From: Donghicola eburneus
Lineage (GTDB): Bacteria; Pseudomonadota; Alphaproteobacteria; Rhodobacterales; Rhodobacteraceae
DNA: 64,000 nucleotides
NCBI RefSeq assembly: GCF_900115865.1
Contig: NZ_FOXY01000009.1
Span: forward strand, 124,001 to 188,000
Direction of reading: 5' to 3'
A program made the translations under genes and the position numbers. Of this stretch, positions 17,292-26,054 are shown piece by piece (the stretch's first letter is position 1; every line of letters begins with the position of its first letter). Under the pieces are notes generated by a model. It made no database searches and was not told the DNA's origin. It saw nothing but the letters and a program-made list of their open reading frames with translations.

Positions 17292-18935
17292 TTACTTCAC
17301 TTTGCGCTCTGCAAGCAGACCTTTCCAGATCGCCCAACACATGACGAGCAGGACCACGGTAAAAGGAAGACCGGTCGAGATCACCATCGACTGCAGTGAC
17401 TGCAGGCCACCCGCCGACAGCAGCAGAACGATCGCAACAGCACCTTCAAAGATGCACCAGAACACTCGCTGGGGCACGGGCGCGTCGACTTTGCCGCCTG
17501 CCGTGATCGTATCGATCACCAGCGAACCCGAGTCCGACGAGGTCACGAAGAACACGATGACCAGCACGATACCGATCAAGCTAGTGATCTGGGTCAGGGG
17601 CAGAGCGTCCAACATCTTGAACAGCTTGAGTTCCAGAGGCGCCTCTTGCGCGGCAGTGTAGCCGTCTTGAATGACCTGCTGGATTGCCACGCCGCCAAAG
17701 ACCGACATCCACAGAACACAGACCAGCGACGGGATCAGCAGAACACACACAACGAATTCACGCACGGTGCGGCCACGGCTGACGCGGGCGATGAACATGC
17801 CAACGAAGGGCGACCAGGAGATCCACCAAGCCCAGTAGAACGAGGTCCAGCCTTGGCTGAAGTTCACGTCTTCGCGGCCAATCGGGTTCGACAGTGCTGG
17901 CAAGTGGGTCAGGTAAGCCGCCAGGAAATCCACAAAGCCAGTCAGGATGGCAATGGTCGGTCCGGCGATCAGAACGAACAGCAACAGCAGTGCTGCCAGA
18001 CCCATGTTGATCTCGGACAGAACTTTGACGCCCCCGTCCAAACCACGCACAACCGAGATCAGCGCGATCGCCGTGATAATCGAGATCAGTACGACTTCGG
18101 TGGTCGAGCTTACTGGGATGCCGAACAGTTCGTTCAGGCCCGCATTCGCCTGTGTCGCGCCAAAGCCAAGCGAGGTCGCCAGACCAAAGAGCGTCGCAAA
18201 CACCGCCAGAATGTCGATCACGTGGCCGGGCCAGCCCCAGACTCGGTCGCCAAGGATCGGGTAGAACGCCGACCGGATCGTCAGAGGCAGACCCTTGTTG
18301 TACGAGAAGAGCGCCAGTGCCAACGCAACAACCGCGTAGATCGCCCAAGGGTGCAGGCCCCAGTGGAAGATGGTCGCAGCAAAGGCCAGCTCGATCGCAG
18401 CTTGCTGGTCACCAGCCGCCGCGCCGAGCGGGGCCCAGTCGGTACGGACGCCGCCTTCGGTCGCGGTGCCGCCAATGGACGATGCAAAGTGGCTCATAGG
18501 TTCGGACACGCCATAGAACATCAGACCGATGCCCATACCGGCGGCAAACAGCATCGCAAACCAACCCATGTAGGTGTAGTCAGGACGCGCATCCGCCCCG
18601 CCTAGGCGTACTTTGCCAACCGGCAGCACGATCAGCAGCAGACAGAAAATGACAAAGATGTTCGCCGCACCAAGGAAGAACCAGTCAAAGCCCTTGGTCA
18701 CAGCGCCAAACATCCAGCTGAACACGGAACCCGCCTGATCGGGCAGAGCGAGCGCGTAAAAGACGAATGCAATCACGCACATCCCCGAGATCAAGAATAC
18801 CGGGTTGTGTACATCCAGCCCGAACGGGCCAATCTGTGTTTCAATATTATCCTGACCGATTTCATAATCGGTATCGATAATCTGGGACTTCCCTTCGGGT
18901 TCCGGGATCCCCTGATTTTCAGTTGTTTCGGCCAT
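17292..18935 (-). CDS. BCCT-family betaine/carnitine/choline-type transporter
   Basis: 547 residues with about twelve transmembrane helices after a polar N-terminus of about 45 residues. The BCCT signature aromatic region is present: the segment WTSFYWAWWISWSPFVGMFIARVSRGRTVREF near residue 360. The preceding GMGIGLMFYGVSEP segment matches the glycine-rich helix that binds trimethylammonium groups. Placed next to tdm and tmm, it is the probable trimethylamine/TMAO or betaine uptake system of the island; BCCT transporters for trimethylamine are known. It follows a uspA-like gene by 83 bases and ends at an intrinsic terminator. Confidence 0.88.
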   Translation of the reverse strand: MAETTENQGIPEPEGKSQIIDTDYEIGQDNIETQIGPFGLDVHNPVFLISGMCVIAFVFYALALPDQAGSVFSWMFGAVTKGFDWFFLGAANIFVIFCLLLIVLPVGKVRLGGADARPDYTYMGWFAMLFAAGMGIGLMFYGVSEPMSHFASSIGGTATEGGVRTDWAPLGAAAGDQQAAIELAFAATIFHWGLHPWAIYAVVALALALFSYNKGLPLTIRSAFYPILGDRVWGWPGHVIDILAVFATLFGLATSLGFGATQANAGLNELFGIPVSSTTEVVLISIITAIALISVVRGLDGGVKVLSEINMGLAALLLLFVLIAGPTIAILTGFVDFLAAYLTHLPALSNPIGREDVNFSQGWTSFYWAWWISWSPFVGMFIARVSRGRTVREFVVCVLLIPSLVCVLWMSVFGGVAIQQVIQDGYTAAQEAPLELKLFKMLDALPLTQITSLIGIVLVIVFFVTSSDSGSLVIDTITAGGKVDAPVPQRVFWCIFEGAVAIVLLLSAGGLQSLQSMVISTGLPFTVVLLVMCWAIWKGLLAERKVK

Positions 18936-19018
18936 ACATGGCCCCCCATTTCTTCACTATTGTTTTACTGTTCCCAAGGAACTTAAGTCCCACGGGCCCT
19001 GTTGGTTCCGCTAACAAT

Positions 19019-19432
19019 TCAACGAACCACCATCACCGACACTTTTGCGCGGCGCGCGATCGTGCCGCCGTTGGACGGCCAGATGTAGTCTGTGAGGTTC
19101 GGAATGTGGCTGGCCATTACGACCAGATCCGCACCACATTGATCCAGTGCGTCCAGCAGCGTCGGGTCCAGATCGGTGGACGGATCGTGACTGGTCATCG
19201 CCAAGCTATCTGTTGAAATTCCAGCGCTTTCGCCCTGAGCAGCGGCGAAAGCTGCCAGCTTTTCCGCGAATTCCTGCGGTGTGTGGGCGACGGAGCCAGG
19301 CGTTGCAGCAGCGACGCCGACATAAACGACCGTTGCCTTGTAGTGCGTTGCCAGATCCGCCGCGCATTGCAGCGCGCGTTCTAGCTTGTCTGCATGTGCC
19401 AGGTCGACCGGCACCATGATTTTTGTGAACAA
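19019..19432 (-). CDS. universal stress protein UspA family
   Basis: 137 residues from a TTG at 19432, preceded by a strong AGGAGGG with five-base spacing; the ATG at 19417 is a shorter alternative. The start FTKIMVPVDLAHADKLERA is a typical Usp strand-helix, and the end has the ATP-binding-type motif VVMASHIP followed by S/G-rich RRAKVSVMVVR. Small Usp proteins bind nucleotides and often accompany transporters. It lies upstream of the BCCT gene and probably in the same transcript. Confidence 0.82.
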   Translation of the reverse strand: MFTKIMVPVDLAHADKLERALQCAADLATHYKATVVYVGVAAATPGSVAHTPQEFAEKLAAFAAAQGESAGISTDSLAMTSHDPSTDLDPTLLDALDQCGADLVVMASHIPNLTDYIWPSNGGTIARRAKVSVMVVR

Positions 19433-19954
19433 ATTTGTCCCTCCTGCTGATTGGACCAGCACGGCGGGCGCACTGGTCTGTTCGGTCTTGGCCGGTAGGC
19501 GATCCCGCCTAGTCCTTGCGCCACTGGCCGCTCAAACACCCCAAAGGTGCGACGTCTTAGAGAGTTTTTATTGGGCGTCCTCTGCGTGAAAGGCACAGAC
19601 GCCATAGACCTTTGATATAGCCTAAAGGTTTTGTGACAGGACTTAAAAGCGACACTTCTTGGTCGCTCAGCGATTTTTGGTCACAGTTTCGTGACAGATC
19701 GTTAGTTGCCTGCTCTGACCAATGGTCCCTGCAAACGCTATATTTCACAGTATTTTTCGAACCCAAGCCATTGCGTTTTCAGGCATCGACCCTCTCGGCG
19801 ACGCGCCGGCCGTATGCAATAAGCGAGCTTGGGTTACAAGTGCAAGCCACCGCGCTGTCCGGCCACTTTCGGCCGACAGCGCGACAGCTCATACATCACA
19901 AAGAGTATATCAGCGCCTGTTACCTGCACAGGACAAGGCAAGCGACGGCGCGCT
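19433..19954. promoter_or_regulatory. intergenic region upstream of uspA-BCCT with TTGGTC repeats
   Basis: About 520 bases with no convincing gene, between the tdm stop and the uspA-like start. TTGGTC occurs at 19659-19664 and 19677-19682. A near-palindrome GACCA-A-TGGTC lies at 19717-19727; on the minus strand it reads GGACCATTGGTCA. These resemble the TTGGTCCA half-sites near other genes of the methylamine island. The promoter of uspA-BCCT should lie here on the minus strand. A 219-codon plus-strand frame running into tdm was rejected. Confidence 0.45.
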
Positions 19955-22315
19955 TCAGCTGCGCGGACGCGATTTTTGCGGGTCATAGTGGGGGAAGGGC
20001 GCGATTTTGGCCGCATAGCGTTTCAGGTGACCATCCAGTTGGCCGACTTCCACCTCGGTCCCGACATCCGCATGCGCCACGTCGATCCGTGCCAGCGCGA
20101 TCCATTGCCCTGTCCGAGGGGACCACATGGCCGAGCAAACCTCACCGACTTGCGCGCGGCCAATCCGAATGCAATCACCGTGGGCGATGGCATTCTGCCC
20201 TTCGACCTCCAAACCTACGAACTTCCTCGACGGATGCTCTTTGCGGCGGAGCAGCGCATCGCGCCCGACGAAATCAGTGGTTTTCGATTTGAGCGGCACT
20301 GTGAAACCGATCCCTGCTTCGAACGGGTCGGTTTGGTCAGAGAAGTCATACCCCGCAAAAACCAGCCCACTTTCAATCCGCACGAGATCTAGCGCAGCCA
20401 AACCCATCGGCTTCATCCCCATGGGCTGTCCGGCCGCCCAGATTGCATCGAAAATCGCGGCACCGTCTTTGGGGTGGCAAAAAACTTCGTAGCCCAATTC
20501 ACCCGTGTAGCCCGTCCGCGAGATAACAACAGGAATTCCTTCGGAACCACCAAGGCGCGCAGGCGTAAAGCGGAACCAGCCCATCTCGGTCAGGTCTGTG
20601 TGATGAGGCGCCGTCCAGAACAGCGATGTAATCAGCTCACGCGACTTCGGGCCCTGGACCGCCAGATTATGCATCTGATCTGTCGAGGAGCGGATCATCA
20701 CGTTCAGGCCCAAACGCGCGGCCTCTTCGCGCATCCATGCTCCGCCCATTTCCGATCCGCCAATCCAGCGGAAGTTCTGCGGCCCAAGCCGGAAGAGCGT
20801 ACCATCATCCACCATACCCCCGTGCGGATAACACATGGCAGAATAGACGACTTGGCCCTCGGCCAGTTTTTCCACATTGCGCGTCAGCACCCAGTTCATC
20901 AACGCTTCAGCATCTGGGCCCGTCACCTCGAATTTGCGCAGTGCGGACAGGTCCATGACGACCACGTCCTTGCGGCAGGCCCAATAGCTTTCGACCGGAT
21001 CACATTGCGGGAAAGAGTTCGGCAGCCAGAATCCGTTATAGTCGTCAAAGTCTTGGGTCATTGCGGCAAAGCGATCGTGAAAGGCGCTCTCGCGGGTCAT
21101 GATGGGATCCTCGTCGGGGGTCGGGCGCCACGCGGTCGCGCGGCCAAACCGCTCTGCACCGTCATAGGTACGCACATGAATGTCGGTTAGCAGCCAACCG
21201 TTCGCAGGCGATGTGTCGTCGGGGCACGCAGATGACACACAAATCAAGTCCGTGAGCGCCCGCAGCAGCACATAGTCACCGGGGCGCGACCACGGCTCGT
21301 CGGAATACATGACGCCGTGCTCATCAATGCCGGTGTTGAAAAAGAAGTTGGCCGCCATCCAGCCCGGTCGTGCGGGCACGCCATACTGGGCCAGCGCCCC
21401 ATTGAAGTTGTCCGAGCAATTCACATGCCCAGGATACCCGATATCGTCATAGTATTTGGCATTGCAGGCCAGTGCAAAGGCGTCATGGCGCCCGCAAGTG
21501 TCCTGCACCACCTCGATCAAAGGGGTCAGATCGTGGTCGAAATACTTTCCATGCAAGCCGGGCATGGGGTAGCTGTGCCCTTGGATCGTGCGGGTGGTGG
21601 TCACATCCAGAGGGTGGAAAATACCCTTGTCCACCTTGCGCGCATCAAAGGCTTGGAAGTCCGTACACTGCCGCCCGTCCACATCCATGATCTGGATGTA
21701 ATCGCCCTTTTTCACGCGATAAGCCCGTGCGGTGGCAGAGACCACGCGCAGGTCGAGCACCGGCTCGGCCAAAGGATCAGGCAAAGCGAACGCACCTGTC
21801 TGCCGTGCGGTGGCTCGGGTTAACGTCACTGCAAGCGGGGTCGCGGTGACCTGCGCCTCGAAATCAGGAGCGGGGCAAGGGGCCGTGATTAAAACCCAGC
21901 CATCAGCTTGGACAGCAAAACTTTCCGCAGTGCCCGCGGGTGATGTGGATGAGAATATTTGCAAGGTTTGCGCGCTGGAAACATTAATATCGCGCTGAAC
22001 CAGACCCGCTTGTAGGCGCGGCATATCAGCAAGCGCAGCACGCACGCCAGCACCCTGTGCATTTCCAGAAACCCCAAGGATTGCCGGATCGCATCGCCCA
22101 TCGCGGTGCGCCGCCAATACCTCACAGATCTGGCCACCTTCGGTATTGCGGACGATCAGCCTGTCGCCAGCCTTGATTTCGATCAGCGCAGCGCCGCCAC
22201 CTTGCACGGTGTAGCGCTCTTCTTTCGGGCCAAGCCCGTAGGCGGCCGCACGCCGCGGGACGGAGCCACGCGGCGGGCCGGGCCGGAACGGCTGACCAAT
22301 CTGGTCGAGGATCAT
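19955..22315 (-). CDS. tdm: trimethylamine N-oxide demethylase
   Basis: 786 residues in two parts. The N-terminal half (about 1-400) is a DUF1989-type (urea-carboxylase-associated) domain with YRVKKGDYIQIMDVDGRQ and a metal-site region around CNAKYYDD. The C-terminal half is a GcvT/aminomethyltransferase-like tetrahydrofolate-binding domain with GRTGYTGELGYEVF-type signatures and a final barrel. The known enzyme splits TMAO into dimethylamine and formaldehyde. It lies 60 bases downstream of tmm in the same direction, an arrangement known from methylated-amine-degrading roseobacters. The fusion and gene order make this call strong. Confidence 0.92.
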   Translation of the reverse strand: MILDQIGQPFRPGPPRGSVPRRAAAYGLGPKEERYTVQGGGAALIEIKAGDRLIVRNTEGGQICEVLAAHRDGRCDPAILGVSGNAQGAGVRAALADMPRLQAGLVQRDINVSSAQTLQIFSSTSPAGTAESFAVQADGWVLITAPCPAPDFEAQVTATPLAVTLTRATARQTGAFALPDPLAEPVLDLRVVSATARAYRVKKGDYIQIMDVDGRQCTDFQAFDARKVDKGIFHPLDVTTTRTIQGHSYPMPGLHGKYFDHDLTPLIEVVQDTCGRHDAFALACNAKYYDDIGYPGHVNCSDNFNGALAQYGVPARPGWMAANFFFNTGIDEHGVMYSDEPWSRPGDYVLLRALTDLICVSSACPDDTSPANGWLLTDIHVRTYDGAERFGRATAWRPTPDEDPIMTRESAFHDRFAAMTQDFDDYNGFWLPNSFPQCDPVESYWACRKDVVVMDLSALRKFEVTGPDAEALMNWVLTRNVEKLAEGQVVYSAMCYPHGGMVDDGTLFRLGPQNFRWIGGSEMGGAWMREEAARLGLNVMIRSSTDQMHNLAVQGPKSRELITSLFWTAPHHTDLTEMGWFRFTPARLGGSEGIPVVISRTGYTGELGYEVFCHPKDGAAIFDAIWAAGQPMGMKPMGLAALDLVRIESGLVFAGYDFSDQTDPFEAGIGFTVPLKSKTTDFVGRDALLRRKEHPSRKFVGLEVEGQNAIAHGDCIRIGRAQVGEVCSAMWSPRTGQWIALARIDVAHADVGTEVEVGQLDGHLKRYAAKIAPFPHYDPQKSRPRS

Positions 22316-22375
22316 AGCATCTCTCTTTTCATGAAAGGTGCCTCGGGCCGATCAGGCCCGAAGCGCAGGTCTTGC

Positions 22376-23719
22376 TTAGTTTTGCAGATAGACTTCAAGG
22401 CTATCGTCCAACGCATCTTTCCACGGGGTGTGGTGGACGGGCGCTTCGGTGCCGGTGATGACCGACGTGTACGAGTTGTTGCGGAAGCCCATAATGTTCT
22501 CAGACTTGTGCTTCTTCCACTCAAAGAATGCCTCGCAGGCACCATCCACGTTGAAGGACGGATAGTCAGTCTCGGCGACAAGCTCTTTGATGTAGTCTGC
22601 CTGATACTTGATGGCGTATTTGGTGTCGTCCGAGGCCTCTTCGCGCGCTTCGCGCTCTGCCACGTCAGCCATCAGAACCTGCTTGTCTGCGGGGATCTCG
22701 ATCCGGCCCATGATCGCGTCACGCACCCACCATGCCTGAGCATCGAACATATTAAAGGTGAACCACTGATCCTGCATACCCAGATAGAAAAGCTTGGGAT
22801 TGTGAACATAGGCCACGCCTTTGTACAGGTCCGCGGTTGCCAGACGGTTCGCTGTCTTGAGCCGCAGATCATCTGGCAAGAACGGGAAATAATGGCGATA
22901 GCCGGTGCACAGGATGATCGCGTCGATATCCTTGGTGGTGCCGTCCTTGAAATATGCCGTTTTGCCTTCGACACGTTCAAAACCGCCTTTTTCCTCCCAG
23001 TTGTCGGGCCAATCAAAGCCCATGGGGGCCGAGCGGTAGCAAGTGGTGATCGAATTCGCGCCGTACTTCCAGCACTGGGACCCGATGTCTTCGGCTGAGT
23101 AAGACGAGCCCATCAACAGCACATCTTTGCCCTCGAACTCGCGGGCATCGCGGAAGTCGTGCGCGTGCACGATCCGGCCATTAAAGCGGTCAAAACCGGG
23201 ATATTCAGGCACATTGGGCGAAGAGAAGTGACCAGACGCCACGATCACGTTGTCAAAGCGTTCGCGGGTCACGGTGTCTGATTTCATATCATGGACAGTG
23301 ACCTCAAAATCACCCTTATCGGCATCGTATTCGACCCAACGAACAACGGTCGAGAAACGGATCCAGTCACGCACATTCGCCTTGAGCACGCGACCTTCAA
23401 TATAGTCGAACAGTACAGCCCGGGGTGGGTAGGATGCGATCTGCTTGCCGAAATGCTCTTCAAAGGAATAGTCGGCGAACTCAAGACCCTCTTTGGGACC
23501 ATTCGACCACAGATAGCGGTACATCGAGCCATGCACAGGCTCGCCATTTTCATCGACGCCGGTGCGCCACGTGTAATTCCACAGACCGCCCCAGTTCGAC
23601 TGCTTTTCAAAACATACGATTTCGGGGATTTCTGCGCCCTTTTGCGCTGCGGATTGGAAGGCTCGTAGCTGAGCAAGTCCCGAGGGGCCCGCGCCGATGA
23701 CTGCAACTCTTTTGGTCAT
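22376..23719 (-). CDS. tmm: trimethylamine monooxygenase
   Basis: 447 residues, a flavin-containing monooxygenase. The FAD motif is GAGPSG (residues 9-14). The FMO-identifying sequence is [11 protein letters not shown] (179-189) and the NADPH-binding motif is GSSYSAED (204-211). The family oxidises trimethylamine to TMAO in the cytosol using NADPH and oxygen. It is first in a tmm-tdm transcript; GGAGAAG precedes the ATG. The upstream region shared with a divergent gene carries two copies of a TTGGTKTGRRCCA-type repeat. Confidence 0.95.
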   Translation of the reverse strand: MTKRVAVIGAGPSGLAQLRAFQSAAQKGAEIPEIVCFEKQSNWGGLWNYTWRTGVDENGEPVHGSMYRYLWSNGPKEGLEFADYSFEEHFGKQIASYPPRAVLFDYIEGRVLKANVRDWIRFSTVVRWVEYDADKGDFEVTVHDMKSDTVTRERFDNVIVASGHFSSPNVPEYPGFDRFNGRIVHAHDFRDAREFEGKDVLLMGSSYSAEDIGSQCWKYGANSITTCYRSAPMGFDWPDNWEEKGGFERVEGKTAYFKDGTTKDIDAIILCTGYRHYFPFLPDDLRLKTANRLATADLYKGVAYVHNPKLFYLGMQDQWFTFNMFDAQAWWVRDAIMGRIEIPADKQVLMADVAEREAREEASDDTKYAIKYQADYIKELVAETDYPSFNVDGACEAFFEWKKHKSENIMGFRNNSYTSVITGTEAPVHHTPWKDALDDSLEVYLQN

Positions 23720-23746
23720 GTCGTCTTCTCCATGTTGGCTCGCTTA

Positions 23747-23759
23747 TTGGTGTGAACCA
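23747..23759. promoter_or_regulatory. putative operator, motif A copy 1 (tmm side)
   Basis: TTGGTGTGAACCA lies 27 bases upstream of the tmm start. Its outer arms TGG/CCA form an inverted repeat with a six-base centre. It matches copies at 23789 and 39527. No experimental evidence is available from the sequence; the call rests on repetition and position. Confidence 0.5.
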
Positions 23760-23788
23760 TTTTTATGAATTGGTTCTTTTGGTTGTTA

Positions 23789-23801
23789 CTGGTGTGGGCC
23801 A
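23789..23801. promoter_or_regulatory. putative operator, motif A copy 2 (tmm / binding-protein promoter)
   Basis: CTGGTGTGGGCCA starts exactly 42 bases after the first copy, four turns of B-DNA, so both copies face the same side of the helix. It lies in the divergent promoter region between tmm and the gene at 23898. Confidence 0.5.
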
Positions 23802-23897
23802 AAAATTTAATGGTGGTCAACAAATTTTCTTTGGGAGAGAATAATTGGTGGGAAAACCTACCCCGGACTGTCGTGTTTTTAGGCGTGAGGTAAGAAG

Positions 23898-25193
23898 ATG
23901 AGCGCAGCCTCCTTGGCACAGCGACTCGCCGTGTCGGGCAGTTTGCCTCGGCTCAGCGTCCAGATGCGGGCCGCTGTGCGGATCGGCATGCTGGTCCCCA
24001 TGACCGGCCCAGAAGAGTTCTGGGGCCGTCCAGGCCTGAAGGGCTGCCAGATCTGGGTGGATTGGATCAACGAACGCGGCGGCATGATGATCGGGGGCCG
24101 CCGCCATCTCGTCGAACTCGTCGCCGAAGACAGCGCGCATGGCGAAGAGGCGACGCTAGAAGCGGCCCGTCGCATGGTCGAAACCCAAAATGTTCGCCTG
24201 ATGCTGACGCTCGGCGGACCGAACATGGGCTTGGCTTTTGCCTACCTGATGGAAAAAAAGGTACTGACTGCCACGCTGCTGCCGTCTGACCTGTCGCCGG
24301 ATCACCCGACGCTGATCGCTCCGGCCGAGGTGCACCCCTTCTTTAACGTCACAGGCGTCGAGTGGCTGGCCCGCGCCCACCCCGACGCACGCCGCATCGC
24401 GCTGTGTTCGCAACAAGATCCACTGGGACTACCGTCACTTGCCACCTACCGTGCCGCGTGCCGTGTGGCGGACCGCGATGTGGTGGCCGAAGTCCTGTAT
24501 GATGACGACACCGCCGATATCGACGCCATCGTTGCCGAAATGATGGCGTCGCGCCCAGATGTCCTGTGCTGGTGCAGCTCGCCGCCCCCGACCATCGACG
24601 CCATGACCCGCGCGGCCTATCGCGCAGGCTTCAAGGGGCGCATTCTGGCCTGCACCTGCGACACCTATCGCGACCTTCTGGACAGCACCTCGCCGGAGTT
24701 CATGGAGCGGTTCACCTTCCAGTTTCCAGATTTTGACGATCCAGCATTGGACGACGCAGAGTTCTTTTTTCGACAGCCCAAAGCCTTCTTTCAGACCTAC
24801 ACGCAACGATTTCCGAATGAATGGTCCGCCGTGAGTTGGGAATATGCGTCGATCCTCGACATCTGGCACGAGGCAGTCGAGACAGCCGCCAGCCTTAGCA
24901 CCTCTCCGGTTCTGGCGGCGCTAAAACGCGGTCGGCACATGCCTCATGCCTTTGGTATGGCGAAATGGTGGGGGGACGACGTTTATGGCATCGACAACGC
25001 CTTGGTCGGCGATTGGCCCGTCGTGTCCATCAAGGACGGAAAGGCCGTGATCGAAGAGTTCGGCTCCGTGCTGGACTGGCTCGAAACCCACAAAGACATT
25101 CTGATCGAAGAGTTGAGCAATGTTGGGCAGCTCTGGCATCAGCGGGGAAAACCCGACCTTGTCAGTGCGCTCGCGACCGCAGACGAACAATAA
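23898..25193 (+). CDS. periplasmic-binding-fold protein (amide/urea-binding type) without signal peptide
   Basis: 431 residues resembling type-I periplasmic binding proteins of the branched-chain amino acid/urea ABC class: VRIGMLVPMTGPEEFWG near residue 27, then GCQIWVDWINERGG and repeated alpha/beta units. The N-terminus has no hydrophobic signal sequence or lipobox, and no permease or ATPase gene is near. It therefore looks cytosolic, perhaps a ligand sensor acting with the XRE-cupin regulator 24 bases downstream. It is divergent from tmm across a region with two operator-like repeats. Function is inference. A GAGG-type site precedes the ATG. Confidence 0.7.
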   Translation: MSAASLAQRLAVSGSLPRLSVQMRAAVRIGMLVPMTGPEEFWGRPGLKGCQIWVDWINERGGMMIGGRRHLVELVAEDSAHGEEATLEAARRMVETQNVRLMLTLGGPNMGLAFAYLMEKKVLTATLLPSDLSPDHPTLIAPAEVHPFFNVTGVEWLARAHPDARRIALCSQQDPLGLPSLATYRAACRVADRDVVAEVLYDDDTADIDAIVAEMMASRPDVLCWCSSPPPTIDAMTRAAYRAGFKGRILACTCDTYRDLLDSTSPEFMERFTFQFPDFDDPALDDAEFFFRQPKAFFQTYTQRFPNEWSAVSWEYASILDIWHEAVETAASLSTSPVLAALKRGRHMPHAFGMAKWWGDDVYGIDNALVGDWPVVSIKDGKAVIEEFGSVLDWLETHKDILIEELSNVGQLWHQRGKPDLVSALATADEQ

Positions 25194-25217
25194 AAGCAAA
25201 CCAGACAGAGTAGGCCC

Positions 25218-25856
25218 TTGGAAAAGAAGACAGGCACCGCCCCCCTCCGCCAGAACCCACATGCCATCAAAGAGCAGCGGGAAAAGAACCTAGAAGTCGC
25301 GATTGGCCGTCAGGTCCGCGAGTTGCGCAAGCGGCAAAGGCTGACAGGGGCTGATCTGGCAGGGATGACGGGACTATCTGTCGGGATGCTGTCCAAGATC
25401 GAAAACGGCGTGATCTCTCCGTCGCTGAACACAATCTCGGCTCTGGCGAATGCACTGAAGGTGCCTCTGATCCAGCTGTTTTCGGGCTACGAGGAAACAC
25501 GCGGCTGCATGCATGTCAAAGCAGGCGAGGGCGCAGAGATCGAACGCGAAGGCACTCGCGCGGGCCACCAGTACAATCTGCTCGGCCATATCGGGTCTAA
25601 TAATTCCGGCGTGGTAGTCGAACCTTATCTGATCACGCTGGACGAGAACTCGCACTTCCAGACCTTTCAGCACGAAGGAATCGAGTTCCTCTATATCCTC
25701 GAGGGCAAGGTGAATTACCGCCACGGCGACCAGCGCTACCTATTGGAAGAGGGCGACTCGCTGTTCTTTGATTCGGATGCTCCCCACGGCCCCGAGGAGA
25801 TCACGAGTCTGCCGCTGCGCTACCTGTCGATCATTACCTATCCGCAGACACGCTGA
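25218..25856 (+). CDS. XRE-family regulator with C-terminal cupin domain
   Basis: 212 residues from a TTG at 25218. The N-terminal helix-turn-helix (about 28-85) contains LTGADLAGMTGLSVGMLSKIE and ISPSLNTISALANAL. The C-terminal cupin (about 115-205) has FQTFQHEGIEFLYILEG and FFDSDAPHGPEE. Such proteins are local controllers of amine and amino-acid genes, the cupin sensing a small ligand. Its stop codon forms part of a 22-base palindrome that precedes mgsA. Probable targets are the neighbouring mgs/gmaS and tmm operons. Confidence 0.88.
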   Translation: MEKKTGTAPLRQNPHAIKEQREKNLEVAIGRQVRELRKRQRLTGADLAGMTGLSVGMLSKIENGVISPSLNTISALANALKVPLIQLFSGYEETRGCMHVKAGEGAEIEREGTRAGHQYNLLGHIGSNNSGVVVEPYLITLDENSHFQTFQHEGIEFLYILEGKVNYRHGDQRYLLEEGDSLFFDSDAPHGPEEITSLPLRYLSIITYPQTR

Positions 25857-25877
25857 TTGGTCCAATAGTGGACCAAT
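25856..25877. promoter_or_regulatory. 22-base palindromic operator upstream of mgsA (motif B)
   Basis: ATTGGTCCA (25856-25864) and TGGACCAAT (25869-25877) form a perfect inverted repeat with a four-base spacer. A further half-site GGTCCAAT lies at 25881-25888. It starts in the stop codon of the XRE gene, in the 198-base gap before mgsA. The same nine-mer recurs upstream of gntR at 38455. Confidence 0.6.
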
Positions 25878-26054
25878 CGCGGTCCAATCCATACGTTCAA
25901 CCAAATTTTCGCACAATTCTTAGGCACAAAAGCTCCACTCCGAGCAATTTTCCGGTGGAGAGATAAACTTTCCTGTTGGGAAATTAAATATCCCGCTACT
26001 AAAGGGTCAAGGACGCAAGCTCGCGTCTCGTCTTAAGTCACAAGGAGACCCCCC

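Noticed and set aside
19633-20292. 219-codon plus-strand open frame in the gap before tdm
   Set aside because: Its second half is antisense to tdm and the first half has no protein-like pattern.
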